DNA of 18,739 bases from Actinomycetota bacterium (GTDB taxonomy: Bacteria; Actinomycetota; Acidimicrobiia; Acidimicrobiales; Ilumatobacteraceae), in assembly GCA_009704425.1 (NCBI GenBank), contig WLEG01000010.1, positions 1 to 18,739 of the forward strand, read 5' to 3'. Positions within the stretch are counted from its first letter, which is position 1; each line of letters begins with the position of its first letter. The notes below the pieces were generated by a model. The model did no database searches and had not been told where the DNA came from. It saw only the letters and a list, made by a program, of their open reading frames with translations. Positions 1 to 6,510 of this stretch are shown here, one piece after another. A program made the position numbers and the translations under genes.

Positions 1-655
1 GACTGTTCATCATCCGTCGACCGATGACGATGAGCGCGAACATCAACGCCAGGTTCCACAACGACTCGTAGAGGAACGTGGGATGAAAGAGGGTTCCCGC
101 GGGATAGCCGGCGGCGTCCACCTTCTCGGCGTCCACCTCGAGTCCCCAGGGCAGGGTGGTCGGACGTCCGAAGAGTTCCTGGTTCCACCAGTTGCCCCAA
201 CGACCCACGGCTTGGGCCAACGGAAGCGCCGGAGCCACCGCCCACAGCGCGGATCCCACCGGCATCCCTTGCCGCTTGATCACCCACGCTCCCACGACGA
301 TTCCCAACAACATCCCGCCCGGGATGCCGAGGCCGCCTTTCCAGATCTGCACGATCGCGACCGGGTCGTCGGAGAACCGATCCCACTCGGTGGCCACGTG
401 ATACAGCCGTGCTCCGATCACCCCCGCCGGCACCGCCCAGACGGCCACGGCGTTGGCCTCCTCGGACCCACCCACTCCGATGACGGCCAGGCGTTTGCCC
501 CACAGACGCACGGCCAGGATGACGCCCAAGGCGATCATCAAGCCGTAGGCCCGCAACTGCAGGGGTCCGATCTGCAACGACCCCGACCCCGGACTGGGGA
601 TCGACGCGACGATCGAATCCCACACGGTGTCGATCCGCGACATCGCGACGCTCAC
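1..655 (-). CDS. lgt: Prolipoprotein diacylglyceryl transferase (Lgt), 3' end cut by window edge
   Basis: This integral membrane enzyme transfers diacylglycerol from phosphatidylglycerol to the lipobox cysteine of prolipoproteins, the first step of lipoprotein maturation. About 218 codons are visible and the C-terminus lies outside the window. The Lgt signature is clear: GRWGNWWNQELFG at about residues 151-163, matching the E. coli GRxGNFxNxExxG block, so R152 and N155 correspond to the essential R143 and N146. Upstream are LQLRAYGLMIALGVILAVRL (first helix region) and KGGLGIPGGMLLG. The last replaces the E. coli GGMSFHGG loop and has Pro where E. coli has H103; actinobacterial Lgts also commonly lack that His. 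The GTG at 655 overlaps the hydrolase stop as GTGA, so coupled translation is likely; an in-frame ATG at 643 is the alternative. Several predicted lipoproteins (TlpA, PCuAC, SCO1, sortase) are encoded in this window. Confidence 0.93.
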   Translation of the reverse strand, partial: MSVAMSRIDTVWDSIVASIPSPGSGSLQIGPLQLRAYGLMIALGVILAVRLWGKRLAVIGVGGSEEANAVAVWAVPAGVIGARLYHVATEWDRFSDDPVAIVQIWKGGLGIPGGMLLGIVVGAWVIKRQGMPVGSALWAVAPALPLAQAVGRWGNWWNQELFGRPTTLPWGLEVDAEKVDAAGYPAGTLFHPTFLYESLWNLALMFALIVIGRRMMNS

Positions 656-1425
656 GCGGTGACTTTGTCGGCGAACGCCACCGCCGCTTCGAAGATGAGT
701 TCCTTGTCGAAGTCCTGTGTCGCCACGTGATAACTGCGATCGAGGAGGATGCGCTCGACGGGTCCGCCCCACTGGGACGCCAACTGATCGTTGGTGGCGG
801 GATCGACCACGTGGTCGTTCCTCGACGTGATCAACAACATGGGCACCCGACTGGTGGGATACCGCTCCACCATGGGTGTGATGCCGTCCTCCACCATCGA
901 CACCAGCGGCGCCAGCGGAGTCTCGGAGTACGAACTCTCCTTCACGTCGGGATCGGCGATGTCCGAACCGATGCCGGGGAACGTCTCCGTTCCTTCGGCC
1001 AACATGCCCTTCACCATCTCGATCATCTCGGCCGCTTGCGGCTGACACGCCGGGTTGATGCACACGATGCCCGACACCTCGGGGTGCTCGAGGGCGGTCG
1101 ACAACGTCAACGAACCGCCCATCGACAGCCCGGCCACCACCACCTTGTCGACCCGCGCCGACAACGCGGCGTAGGCCTCGGCGACCGCGGACGACCAATC
1201 GCTCCAACGCGTCGGGATCATGTCGCTCACCGCGGTGCCGTGACCGGGGAGCCGGGGCAACTCCACGTGATAACCGGCGGCGGCGAAGGCCTCGGCCACA
1301 CCACGCATGGACGAGGGGTTACCGGTGAAGCCGTGGACGCACAGTGCGCCCACCGTTCGAGTTCCGTGGTGACTCCAGGCTTCGGCGCCGGCCAGAACCG
1401 GTGCCCGATCGATGTGAGCGCTCAT
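652..1425 (-). CDS. Alpha/beta hydrolase, carboxylesterase / monoacylglycerol-lipase-like
   Basis: A 257-residue soluble serine hydrolase resembling the Est30-type carboxylesterases. The oxyanion-hole motif HGFTG is at residues 31-35 and the nucleophile elbow GLSMGG at 99-104, making Ser101 the nucleophile. The likely acid is Asp204 (in SRNDHVVD) and the likely base His233 (in SYHVAT), the usual spacing for the family. No signal peptide or membrane helix is visible. The segment between about 125 and 190 is the expected small lid. The substrate cannot be told from sequence; short-chain acyl esters or monoacylglycerol are typical of relatives. It lies 30 bp downstream of the HD-GYP gene and overlaps the lgt start by 4 nt, so the three genes probably form one transcript. 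The purine-rich AAAAGAGGG directly abuts the ATG, leaving an unusually short Shine-Dalgarno spacing. Confidence 0.9.
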   Translation of the reverse strand: MSAHIDRAPVLAGAEAWSHHGTRTVGALCVHGFTGNPSSMRGVAEAFAAAGYHVELPRLPGHGTAVSDMIPTRWSDWSSAVAEAYAALSARVDKVVVAGLSMGGSLTLSTALEHPEVSGIVCINPACQPQAAEMIEMVKGMLAEGTETFPGIGSDIADPDVKESSYSETPLAPLVSMVEDGITPMVERYPTSRVPMLLITSRNDHVVDPATNDQLASQWGGPVERILLDRSYHVATQDFDKELIFEAAVAFADKVTA

Positions 1426-1455
1426 CCCTCTTTTCTAGCGGATGGGACGGCTCCG

Positions 1456-3177
1456 TCAGGCTCGGACCTCGAACCGTTCCTCGGCGATGCGCACGAAGGC
1501 CGCCACGACCTGCGGATCGAACTGGGTGCCCGCGGCGCGCGCGATGTAGCGCACGGCGTCGGGGACCGTCCACGCCTTCTTGTACACCCGCTCGCTCGTC
1601 AACGCATCGAACACGTCGGCCACGGCGCAGATGCGGCCCGACAACGGGACGTCGGTGCCTCCGATGGCGTTCGGGTATCCGGTGCCGTCCCAGCGTTCGT
1701 GATGATTCAGCGCCACCTCCTCGGCGAGGCGGACGAGAGGGCTGTTGCTTCCCGACAGGATCCGCGCGCCGACGGTGGTGTGGGTCTTCATGACCTCGAA
1801 CTCGGCCGGGGTCAGGGGACCGGGCTTGAGCAGGATCGAGTCCGGGATGGCCACCTTCCCGATGTCGTGCAGCCGGGCCGCCAAGCGCAGTCGCTCCGTC
1901 CACTCGGGGTCCTGTCCGAGAAGGTGCGCGATCTCGGCGCACATGTCGCCCACGCGCGCCGTGTGTTCGCCGGTGTCCGTGTCGCGGAACTCGCCGAGGA
2001 TGGCCAGCCGCTCGAGCGCCTCCAACTGGAACTGCTCCAGCTCGGTGGTGCGACCCTCGACCAAACCTTCCAACTCGGACGTGCGCAGCCGCAGGATCTC
2101 GGCCTGCTGACGGGACTCCTCGGCCTCGTGGGCGATCTGCAGCGTCTTGATGCGAATGTCGGTGCCCTCGTTGAACATCTGCTGGTTCACCTCGAACTTG
2201 CGCTCGAGATGGACCACCGCGCGTTCGAAATCTCCGATCGCCTTGTGGCATTCGGCGAGCACACCGTGCGCCGCCAACGCCACGGGCTTGGCCCCGATCA
2301 CCTCGGCCAGGCCCAGGGCGCGATCCACGTGAACGATGGCGTTGGCGTGATCGCCGGCCGCCAGATCCACCCGGCCGTACGCCAACTCGACTCCCGCGCG
2401 AACCGCGTCGTCGAAACTGACACTGGACGCGTCGAGCATCGCCAACGCGGCGTCCAACAACACGTGCGCGTTGGTCACGTCCCCACGGCCGCTGTACGAA
2501 CCGGCGAGCGACGCCAACACCTCGGGCAGGAAGCCCGGTGCGTGCAGTCGACACAGCTCCAACGCGCGCTCACCGATCTCGATGGCCACGTCGTACTCAC
2601 CGCGTTCCGCTCGCAGAGACGCCACGTTGGCCAGGGTGATGGCGTCGAAGTCGGGTCGATTCAACTGGGCGTTGGCCGTCATGGCGGCCTCGTAGTTCAT
2701 GATGGCCCGATCGGTGTCGCCCAACTCGTGATGAATGGTGGCGATGGTGTTGAGGATGTTCCCCTCGTCCACCCGATGATCGGTGCCCCGATAGCAGTCG
2801 AGTGCCTGCAGGCAGCACGCCAGCGCCTCGGAATGATTGCCGGAGTTGGTGTGCACGAGACCGATGAGATTCAGGGACCACGCCATCACCACCGGCGCGT
2901 CGTGGGCCATCGCGAAGTCGCGGGCCTCGACGGCCAGAGCGAAAGCGTCACCCGGCTGCCCGTCGTAGTGGGCCAACGACGCCAGGCGATACAGCGCCTC
3001 GGCCTCGCACCGGTGATCACCGTCGACACGAGCCAACGCCCGCGCCTGCTGCACGAGGGTCCGCGCCCGATCGGGTTCGGTGGCCTCGTGGGTGCGCGCG
3101 AGGTCCAACAGCAAGCGGGCCGACGCGCGCGGCTGCGTCGGGGACGCGTCTCTTTGCTGTTGTTGCGCGATGTGCAC
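1456..3177 (-). CDS. TPR-repeat HD-GYP domain protein (putative cyclic-di-GMP phosphodiesterase)
   Basis: A 573-residue soluble protein. Residues about 20-330 are a run of helical TPR-like repeats (for example LNLIGLVHTNSGNHSEALAC and LNTIATIHHELGDTDRAIMN). Residues about 340-385 look coiled-coil (EILRLRTSELEGLVEGRTTE). An HD-GYP domain follows from about 390 to 570. Catalytic motifs are intact: H405 (GEHTAR), HDIGK at 437-441, ILLKPGPLT, a later H in MKTHTTVG, and HHERWDGTGYP at 492-502. The complete GYP motif supports hydrolysis of c-di-GMP, as known for the family; activity here is inferred. There is no receiver, GAF, PAS or transmembrane segment, so the TPR array is the likely input or partner-binding module. 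The GTG start is supported by AGGAG five bases upstream. It is the first gene of a probable operon with the hydrolase and lgt. Confidence 0.93.
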   Translation of the reverse strand: MHIAQQQQRDASPTQPRASARLLLDLARTHEATEPDRARTLVQQARALARVDGDHRCEAEALYRLASLAHYDGQPGDAFALAVEARDFAMAHDAPVVMAWSLNLIGLVHTNSGNHSEALACCLQALDCYRGTDHRVDEGNILNTIATIHHELGDTDRAIMNYEAAMTANAQLNRPDFDAITLANVASLRAERGEYDVAIEIGERALELCRLHAPGFLPEVLASLAGSYSGRGDVTNAHVLLDAALAMLDASSVSFDDAVRAGVELAYGRVDLAAGDHANAIVHVDRALGLAEVIGAKPVALAAHGVLAECHKAIGDFERAVVHLERKFEVNQQMFNEGTDIRIKTLQIAHEAEESRQQAEILRLRTSELEGLVEGRTTELEQFQLEALERLAILGEFRDTDTGEHTARVGDMCAEIAHLLGQDPEWTERLRLAARLHDIGKVAIPDSILLKPGPLTPAEFEVMKTHTTVGARILSGSNSPLVRLAEEVALNHHERWDGTGYPNAIGGTDVPLSGRICAVADVFDALTSERVYKKAWTVPDAVRYIARAAGTQFDPQVVAAFVRIAEERFEVRA

Positions 3178-3182
3178 CCGAA

Positions 3183-3187
3183 CTCCT
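3183..3187 (-). promoter_or_regulatory. Shine-Dalgarno of the HD-GYP gene
   Basis: The minus strand reads AGGAG, then TTCGG (5 nt), then GTG at 3177. This is one of the few strong Shine-Dalgarno sites in the window and it fixes a GTG start for the HD-GYP gene. In the same 99-bp divergent gap are two small hairpins: CCGCC/GGCGG (3194-3206, loop GAT) and GCCGA/TCGGC (3213-3226, loop TGTT). I cannot assign them a role. Confidence 0.65.
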
Positions 3188-3276
3188 GACGGCCCGCCGA
3201 TGGCGGAATGACGCCGATGTTTCGGCCCCTCACACCGGAATCTTGAACATGTCCGAAAAAACGCCCACCATCAGGC

Positions 3277-4191
3277 ATGATTCACGAGGTGAGCGGGCGC
3301 ACGAGCAGGGGCCGGGGACGGCGGGGCCAGCGACGGGACGTGGACGGGGCGGCCCTGATCGCGTTCGTCCCGGTGCTCGTGGTCGTACCGGTCTGGCTGT
3401 TGGCCATGGTGGTGCTGTGGTGGCCTCTCTCGCTCGTCGTCGACGTGTCCTACCTCCAGGTGGCGCTCGCCTACCTGTTGTTGGGGTTCGTCCTGTTCGT
3501 TCCGGTCCTGCAGCGCCGTCTGCTCACGAGGATGATCGGCGCTCGCAAGCCCACGGCCTCCGAGGCACCCCGTCTGCAGAAGGCGTTCAACGAGGTCACC
3601 CAGGCCTGGCATCTGCGACACCACAACTTCGCGGTCGGTGTCGTGGACGACGACGATCTCAACGCGTTCGCCTGCGGCGGTCACCTGGTGGTGGTCACGT
3701 CGTTCGCCGTGCGCACTCTCGACCACGACGAACTGTGCGGGGTGCTCGCCCACGAGATCTGTCATCACCTCGGCTCCCACACCGTCGCGCTCACCGTGAA
3801 CCAGTGGTTGATCATGCCCGTGGTCCTGTTGGCCCGGGCCGGTTCGTACATGCGCAACGTCTCCATCGCGGCCACCGACAACTTCGCGCGCGGCAACGAC
3901 TACGCCCGCGCCGCCGGTCGTGTCGTCTCCGCGTTCTTCTCCGTCATGGCGTGGGTCTTCGGATCGGGTTTCGCCACCGCGCGCTACCTCACCAACAGCA
4001 TGGGACGATCGGCCGAGTTCAGCGCCGACCGTCGGGTGGTCGCCATGGGATACGGACGACAATTGGCCGCCGCTCTGCGCCGCACGTCCGGTGCCGGATC
4101 CTCGACGCATCCCCCGGCCCGCACGCGAATCGCGCGAATCGAGGCCGTTCTCCGTCCCCGTCGGGGACGGCATCCGTCGACCGGTCTCTGA
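3277..4191 (+). CDS. M48 family membrane metalloprotease (HtpX/Ste24-like)
   Basis: A 304-residue zinc metalloprotease. Two hydrophobic helices near the N-terminus (about 25-52 and 58-80) are followed by the catalytic motif HEICH at 159-163 (zinc ligands H159 and H163, catalytic E160). A hydrophobic stretch lies at about 171-185. The third zinc ligand is E247 in AEFSAD, the usual M48 second motif ExxxD. Family members degrade misfolded or damaged membrane proteins (HtpX) or process prenylated substrates (Ste24); the short HtpX-like layout favours the former, by inference. The first 24 residues are Arg-rich and likely cytoplasmic. ATG 3277 is chosen; a GTG at 3289 is possible. No Shine-Dalgarno is evident, but CACCAT ends 5 nt upstream of the ATG. 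The gene is divergent from the HD-GYP gene and ends 5 bp from the convergent tlpA-like gene. Confidence 0.92.
   Translation: MIHEVSGRTSRGRGRRGQRRDVDGAALIAFVPVLVVVPVWLLAMVVLWWPLSLVVDVSYLQVALAYLLLGFVLFVPVLQRRLLTRMIGARKPTASEAPRLQKAFNEVTQAWHLRHHNFAVGVVDDDDLNAFACGGHLVVVTSFAVRTLDHDELCGVLAHEICHHLGSHTVALTVNQWLIMPVVLLARAGSYMRNVSIAATDNFARGNDYARAAGRVVSAFFSVMAWVFGSGFATARYLTNSMGRSAEFSADRRVVAMGYGRQLAAALRRTSGAGSSTHPPARTRIARIEAVLRPRRGRHPSTGL
4152..4170. terminator. Perfect 8-bp hairpin inside the 3' end of the M48 gene (possible bidirectional terminator)
   Basis: CCGTCCCC - GTC - GGGGACGG forms a perfect 8-bp GC-rich stem with a 3-nt loop. It lies about 20 nt before the M48 stop codon and about 27 nt beyond the stop of the convergent TlpA-like gene. 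No T-run follows on either strand, so intrinsic termination would be weak. It is coding sequence, so chance cannot be excluded. Confidence 0.3.
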
Positions 4192-4196
4192 ACGCC

Positions 4197-4688
4197 TCAG
4201 CGCGCGTCGGTCACGGCCGCGCGCACGATGTCGGCGTCGACGGCACCGATGTGCTTCCAACGAACCTCTCCGTCGGAACCGAGAATGACGGTCACCGGAA
4301 CGGTGGGTGCGCCCAGGGCCGACAGCACGTCCCCGTCGCGGTCGATCACGACCGTCGCCTTCACCGAGAATTCGTCGACGAAATCCCGAATGGCCGACTC
4401 CTCGTCGCCGATGTTCAATGCGATCACCGCGACGTCGGGATGTTCGACGGCGATCTCGTCGAGCACCGGGATCTCCTTCTTGCACGGCTGACACCAAACC
4501 GCCCACAACGACACCAGCGCCATTCGTCCATCGGCCTCCTCCGCGACGGTGGTTTCACGCCCGTCGAGATCGATGACGGGGATCGAGGCGACTCCCGCAT
4601 CCTCGGCGCCACCGCACGCCACCGCCCCGACGACGCCGGACAACAGCAGCATCCCGAATCGCACTCGAATGCGAGGGACACGACTCAT
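4197..4688 (-). CDS. TlpA-like thioredoxin-fold lipoprotein (thiol-disulfide reductant)
   Basis: A 163-residue exported thioredoxin-fold protein. A short Arg-rich N-terminus and hydrophobic stretch end in AVACGG, so Cys25 is a likely lipidation site. The redox motif WCQPC (C66, C69) is followed by the helix KKEIPVLDEI. The cis-proline is at about 131 (APTVPVT) and GEVRWKHIG forms the usual final strand. TlpA/ResA-type proteins keep extracytoplasmic cysteines reduced; rhizobial TlpA reduces the CuA-site cysteines of cytochrome oxidase subunit II and of ScoI. As the last gene of the SCO1-PCuAC-cupredoxin operon, with an ATGA overlap to the gene before it, that role is the natural inference here. 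A role in cytochrome c haem-attachment (ResA-like) is the main alternative. Confidence 0.9.
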   Translation of the reverse strand: MSRVPRIRVRFGMLLLSGVVGAVACGGAEDAGVASIPVIDLDGRETTVAEEADGRMALVSLWAVWCQPCKKEIPVLDEIAVEHPDVAVIALNIGDEESAIRDFVDEFSVKATVVIDRDGDVLSALGAPTVPVTVILGSDGEVRWKHIGAVDADIVRAAVTDAR

Positions 4689-5086
4689 GCGACCGTGATC
4701 GTGATCGTCTCGTGGGGTCCCGCGGTGCAGACCCCGAAGTAGTAACCGGGCTCGGAGAACGTCATCTTCTGGCTCTCTCCCGGCCGAACGGTGAACGGCC
4801 CGAACGAATGGACCACGCTGTCCTCGTTCTCGATGAGGACGGTGTCACCCACCGAAACCGTGAGTTGCTCGGGAAGGACGTCCTCGGTGAGTAGTCCCTT
4901 GTCCATTCGATCCTTGGTTCCCGCCGGCACCACGAACGACCACAATCGCCCGTCGGTGGCGACCGACGACGAGGACGAGTGCCCGGCGACCGCCACCACC
5001 ACGCCCACCGCGACTCCGATGGGGAGCAGGAAGGCCAGCGCGGCGAGAAAGGCCCGCCCGGATCCTCGGCGCGACGGTTCCGTCAC
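4685..5086 (-). CDS. Membrane-anchored cupredoxin-like copper protein
   Basis: 133 residues. One N-terminal transmembrane helix (about 12-34) and a Ser-rich spacer (GHSSSSS) precede a cupredoxin fold. Candidate type-1 copper ligands are H93 (VVHSFG), C120 and H125 (CTAGPH), spaced Cys-x4-His as in azurin. At the position where azurin has its axial methionine, four residues after the second His, there is Thr129, and no Met follows. The copper site is therefore non-canonical, or the protein carries copper transiently. The sequence VPAGTKDRMDKG before the fold resembles small cupredoxins found near cytochrome oxidase genes. Its GTG start overlaps the PCuAC stop (GTGA) and its stop overlaps the TlpA-like start (ATGA), so it is translationally coupled on both sides. 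It may be an electron carrier or a copper-relay protein. Confidence 0.87.
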   Translation of the reverse strand: MTEPSRRGSGRAFLAALAFLLPIGVAVGVVVAVAGHSSSSSVATDGRLWSFVVPAGTKDRMDKGLLTEDVLPEQLTVSVGDTVLIENEDSVVHSFGPFTVRPGESQKMTFSEPGYYFGVCTAGPHETITITVA

Positions 5087-5706
5087 GGGGCCTCGTCGGC
5101 GACCACCACGGTGACCGTCACGTCACCGGCGTTGGCGAAGGTGAGCACGATGTCGAACTCCTGACCGATCTCCAACGGTGCTGCCAGATCGATCAGCATG
5201 ATGTGGTAGCCACCGGGCTTCAACTCCACGGTCTCGCCCGCCGGAATGGCGATCGAGTCGACCTCTTGCATCACCATCTCACCCGGGCCCGACATCTCCG
5301 TCGTGTCGGACGACATGGACACCGTCGTCTCGGACGACATGGACACCGTCGTCTCGGACGACATGGACACCGTCGTGTCGGACGACATCTCGGCCATGAC
5401 CATCTCGTGGATTTCGGCCGTGGCCGCGATCGACGGATCGACGCTCACGTCCGTCAATTCATCGTCGACGGCCGAGGTGACGGTCATGTACGCCGCACCG
5501 AGGGTCACTTCCATCGGACTGGTGCGAGCCCACGCGCCGGCGATCTCCACACCGACCTCCGAGGACGCGGGCGGTACCGATTCGTTCGACGCGGAGTCGT
5601 CGCCACAGGCGACCAACCCGGCCGTCATCGCCGATGCGGCGATCATCGTCATGGCGGCGGACATCGTTCTCTTCTTCATCGTGTTCTTTCCCATCCGTTC
5701 TTTCAT
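5083..5706 (-). CDS. PCuAC-family copper chaperone with Met/Ser tandem-repeat insertion
   Basis: An exported copper(I) chaperone for the CuA site of cytochrome c oxidase, 207 residues from ATG 5706. That ATG overlaps the SCO1 stop (ATGA); further in-frame ATGs lie at 5694 and 5679, the last giving a typical MKKR signal peptide. The lipobox is GLVAC with Cys34. The PCuAC copper motif in the family is H-x10-M-x21-H-x-M. Here M146-x21-H168-x-M170 is kept exactly (GGYHIM), as is the first His (H100, AEIHEM). However, H100 is 46 residues from M146 instead of 11. The 35 extra residues are mostly an octapeptide repeat of the type SSETTVSM (108-138), adding Met102, 104, 107, 115, 123, 131, 138 and 144 around the site. 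The stop overlaps the cupredoxin GTG. Confidence 0.92.
   Translation of the reverse strand: MKERMGKNTMKKRTMSAAMTMIAASAMTAGLVACGDDSASNESVPPASSEVGVEIAGAWARTSPMEVTLGAAYMTVTSAVDDELTDVSVDPSIAATAEIHEMVMAEMSSDTTVSMSSETTVSMSSETTVSMSSDTTEMSGPGEMVMQEVDSIAIPAGETVELKPGGYHIMLIDLAAPLEIGQEFDIVLTFANAGDVTVTVVVADEAP
5301..5389. repeat. 24-bp in-frame tandem repeat in the PCuAC gene
   Basis: On the plus strand GACACCGTCGT(C/G)TCGGACGACAT(G/C) recurs at 5318-5341, 5342-5365 and 5366-5389. A partial copy precedes it at 5301-5317. The first two full copies are identical and the third differs at two bases. The near-identity at DNA level points to recent slippage or expansion rather than old repeated protein structure. 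The unit is a multiple of three and encodes one octapeptide per copy. Confidence 0.95.
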
Positions 5707-6371
5707 GATTGTTTGCTCGTGCGATCCAGGAGGATGCGCAGATCTTCGGCCATCAGGTCCTTGTCCACACCGAACGGCCACTCCACCAGAACTTCCCCCG
5801 AGGAGTCGACCACGTAGGCGGTGGCGCTGTGACCGACCTCGATCGCACCGTCGTCGCCGATGACGATCGACGAGCTGGCGAGAAACGCGTTCTCCGCGGA
5901 CTCGAGTTCCTCGACGTCGGCCGGCTGCAGCGCGTGAAAACGATCGGTGAAACTCGACAGGTAGCCGTTCAGCACCTCGGGGGTGTCACGATCGGGGTCG
6001 ACGGTCACCATGGCCAGATCGACCAGATCGCCGTCGTCACCCAGATCACGCTTGGCCGCCCTCACGTAGGCGAGCGTGGTCGGACACAGGTCCGGACAGT
6101 TGGTGTAACCGAAGTACACCACCAACAGTCGACCCGTGGATGCGACCATCTCGAAGACTCCGTCGTGCGTCGCGTACTCGCCGGTGTCGGTGACGTCGGT
6201 GACCGCCACCGATCCGACCGAAAGGGGTTCGTCACGGACGATCCCGCCGAGCGACCGCGGTTCGTCGCCACCGCATCCGGTCGTGAGCGAGGGCATCGAC
6301 AACGTCGTCACCAACATCGAGGCGATCGTCAGCGCCTTGGTCGATCCCGCGGTCCGCGTCCCGTGTCGCAC
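5703..6371 (-). CDS. SCO1/SenC family copper-binding protein (CuA assembly)
   Basis: A 222-residue membrane-tethered thioredoxin-fold protein that binds copper and works in maturation of the CuA site of cytochrome c oxidase. The copper-binding pair CPDLCP is at C92 and C96 (in FGYTNCPDLCP), with the third ligand His181 in VGHSATAYVVD. The family motifs TVDPDRDTPEVL and YLSSFTDRFHAL are present. The N-terminus is a signal sequence ending near LTTGC (Cys33), a slightly atypical lipobox with Thr at -3. I chose GTG 6371 because the frame upstream, open to an ATG at 6470, has no signal-like character, and because a CATCAT -10-like box sits 6 nt before this GTG. It is the first gene of the four-gene copper operon; its stop overlaps the PCuAC start. 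Confidence 0.9.
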   Translation of the reverse strand: MRHGTRTAGSTKALTIASMLVTTLSMPSLTTGCGGDEPRSLGGIVRDEPLSVGSVAVTDVTDTGEYATHDGVFEMVASTGRLLVVYFGYTNCPDLCPTTLAYVRAAKRDLGDDGDLVDLAMVTVDPDRDTPEVLNGYLSSFTDRFHALQPADVEELESAENAFLASSSIVIGDDGAIEVGHSATAYVVDSSGEVLVEWPFGVDKDLMAEDLRILLDRTSKQS

Positions 6372-6377
6372 GGCTCC

Positions 6378-6383
6378 ATGATG
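6378..6383 (-). promoter_or_regulatory. Putative -10 of the SCO1 operon (leaderless start)
   Basis: The minus strand reads CATCAT, then GGAGCC (6 nt), then GTG at 6371. The spacing matches other starts in this window and suggests a leaderless transcript beginning at or next to the GTG. CATCAT matches only 4 of 6 positions of TATAAT, so this is tentative. Confidence 0.35.
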
Positions 6384-6480
6384 CGAGAGAGTTCGGACCC
6401 GCGAAACGGACCAAAGTCCCGAACGGACACGCCCGACCTTGTGACTGTTCGCACCCTCCATACAAACCATCGGTCGGCTG

Positions 6481-6499
6481 GGGAACCTCGTCGGTTCCC
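6481..6499. promoter_or_regulatory. Perfect 7-bp inverted repeat in the hemE promoter (candidate operator)
   Basis: GGGAACC - TCGTC - GGTTCCC is a perfect inverted repeat with a 5-nt spacer, ending 19 bp before the hemE ATG. If the TAACGT at 6505-6510 is the -10 box, GGAACC (6482-6487) lies at the -35 position with a 17-bp spacer, so the repeat covers the -35 box and most of the spacer. That is a classic place for a dimeric regulator to bind. The alternative, a 5' UTR hairpin, is less likely if the transcript is leaderless. Confidence 0.5.
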
Positions 6500-6504
6500 A
6501 CGGG

Positions 6505-6510
6505 TAACGT
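6505..6510 (+). promoter_or_regulatory. Putative -10 box of the hemE operon
   Basis: TAACGT fits TANNNT and lies 8 nt before the hemE ATG (5 nt before an in-frame GTG at 6516). This fits a leaderless or near-leaderless transcript. The GGAACC 17 bp upstream could equally be a -35 element of the GGAAC type used by ECF sigma factors. Confidence 0.35.

Noticed and set aside
727..3189. An 820-codon open frame on the plus strand opposite the hydrolase and HD-GYP genes
   Set aside because: It is the antisense shadow of two clear minus-strand genes; its translation is His/Arg/Gly-rich with no motif, as expected for GC-rich complement frames.
5301..5389. Direct repeats as a possible CRISPR array or iteron set
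   Set aside because: The copies are contiguous with no spacers, are in frame and encode an octapeptide within the PCuAC coding sequence.
5707..5781. A longer PCuAC N-terminus starting at 5781
   Set aside because: The added residues lie inside the SCO1 gene and precede a normal signal peptide; the ATGA overlap at 5706 or the ATG at 5679 is far more likely.
6372..6470. A longer SCO1 N-terminus starting at the ATG at 6470
   Set aside because: The extra 33 residues lack signal-peptide character and would consume most of the divergent promoter region.
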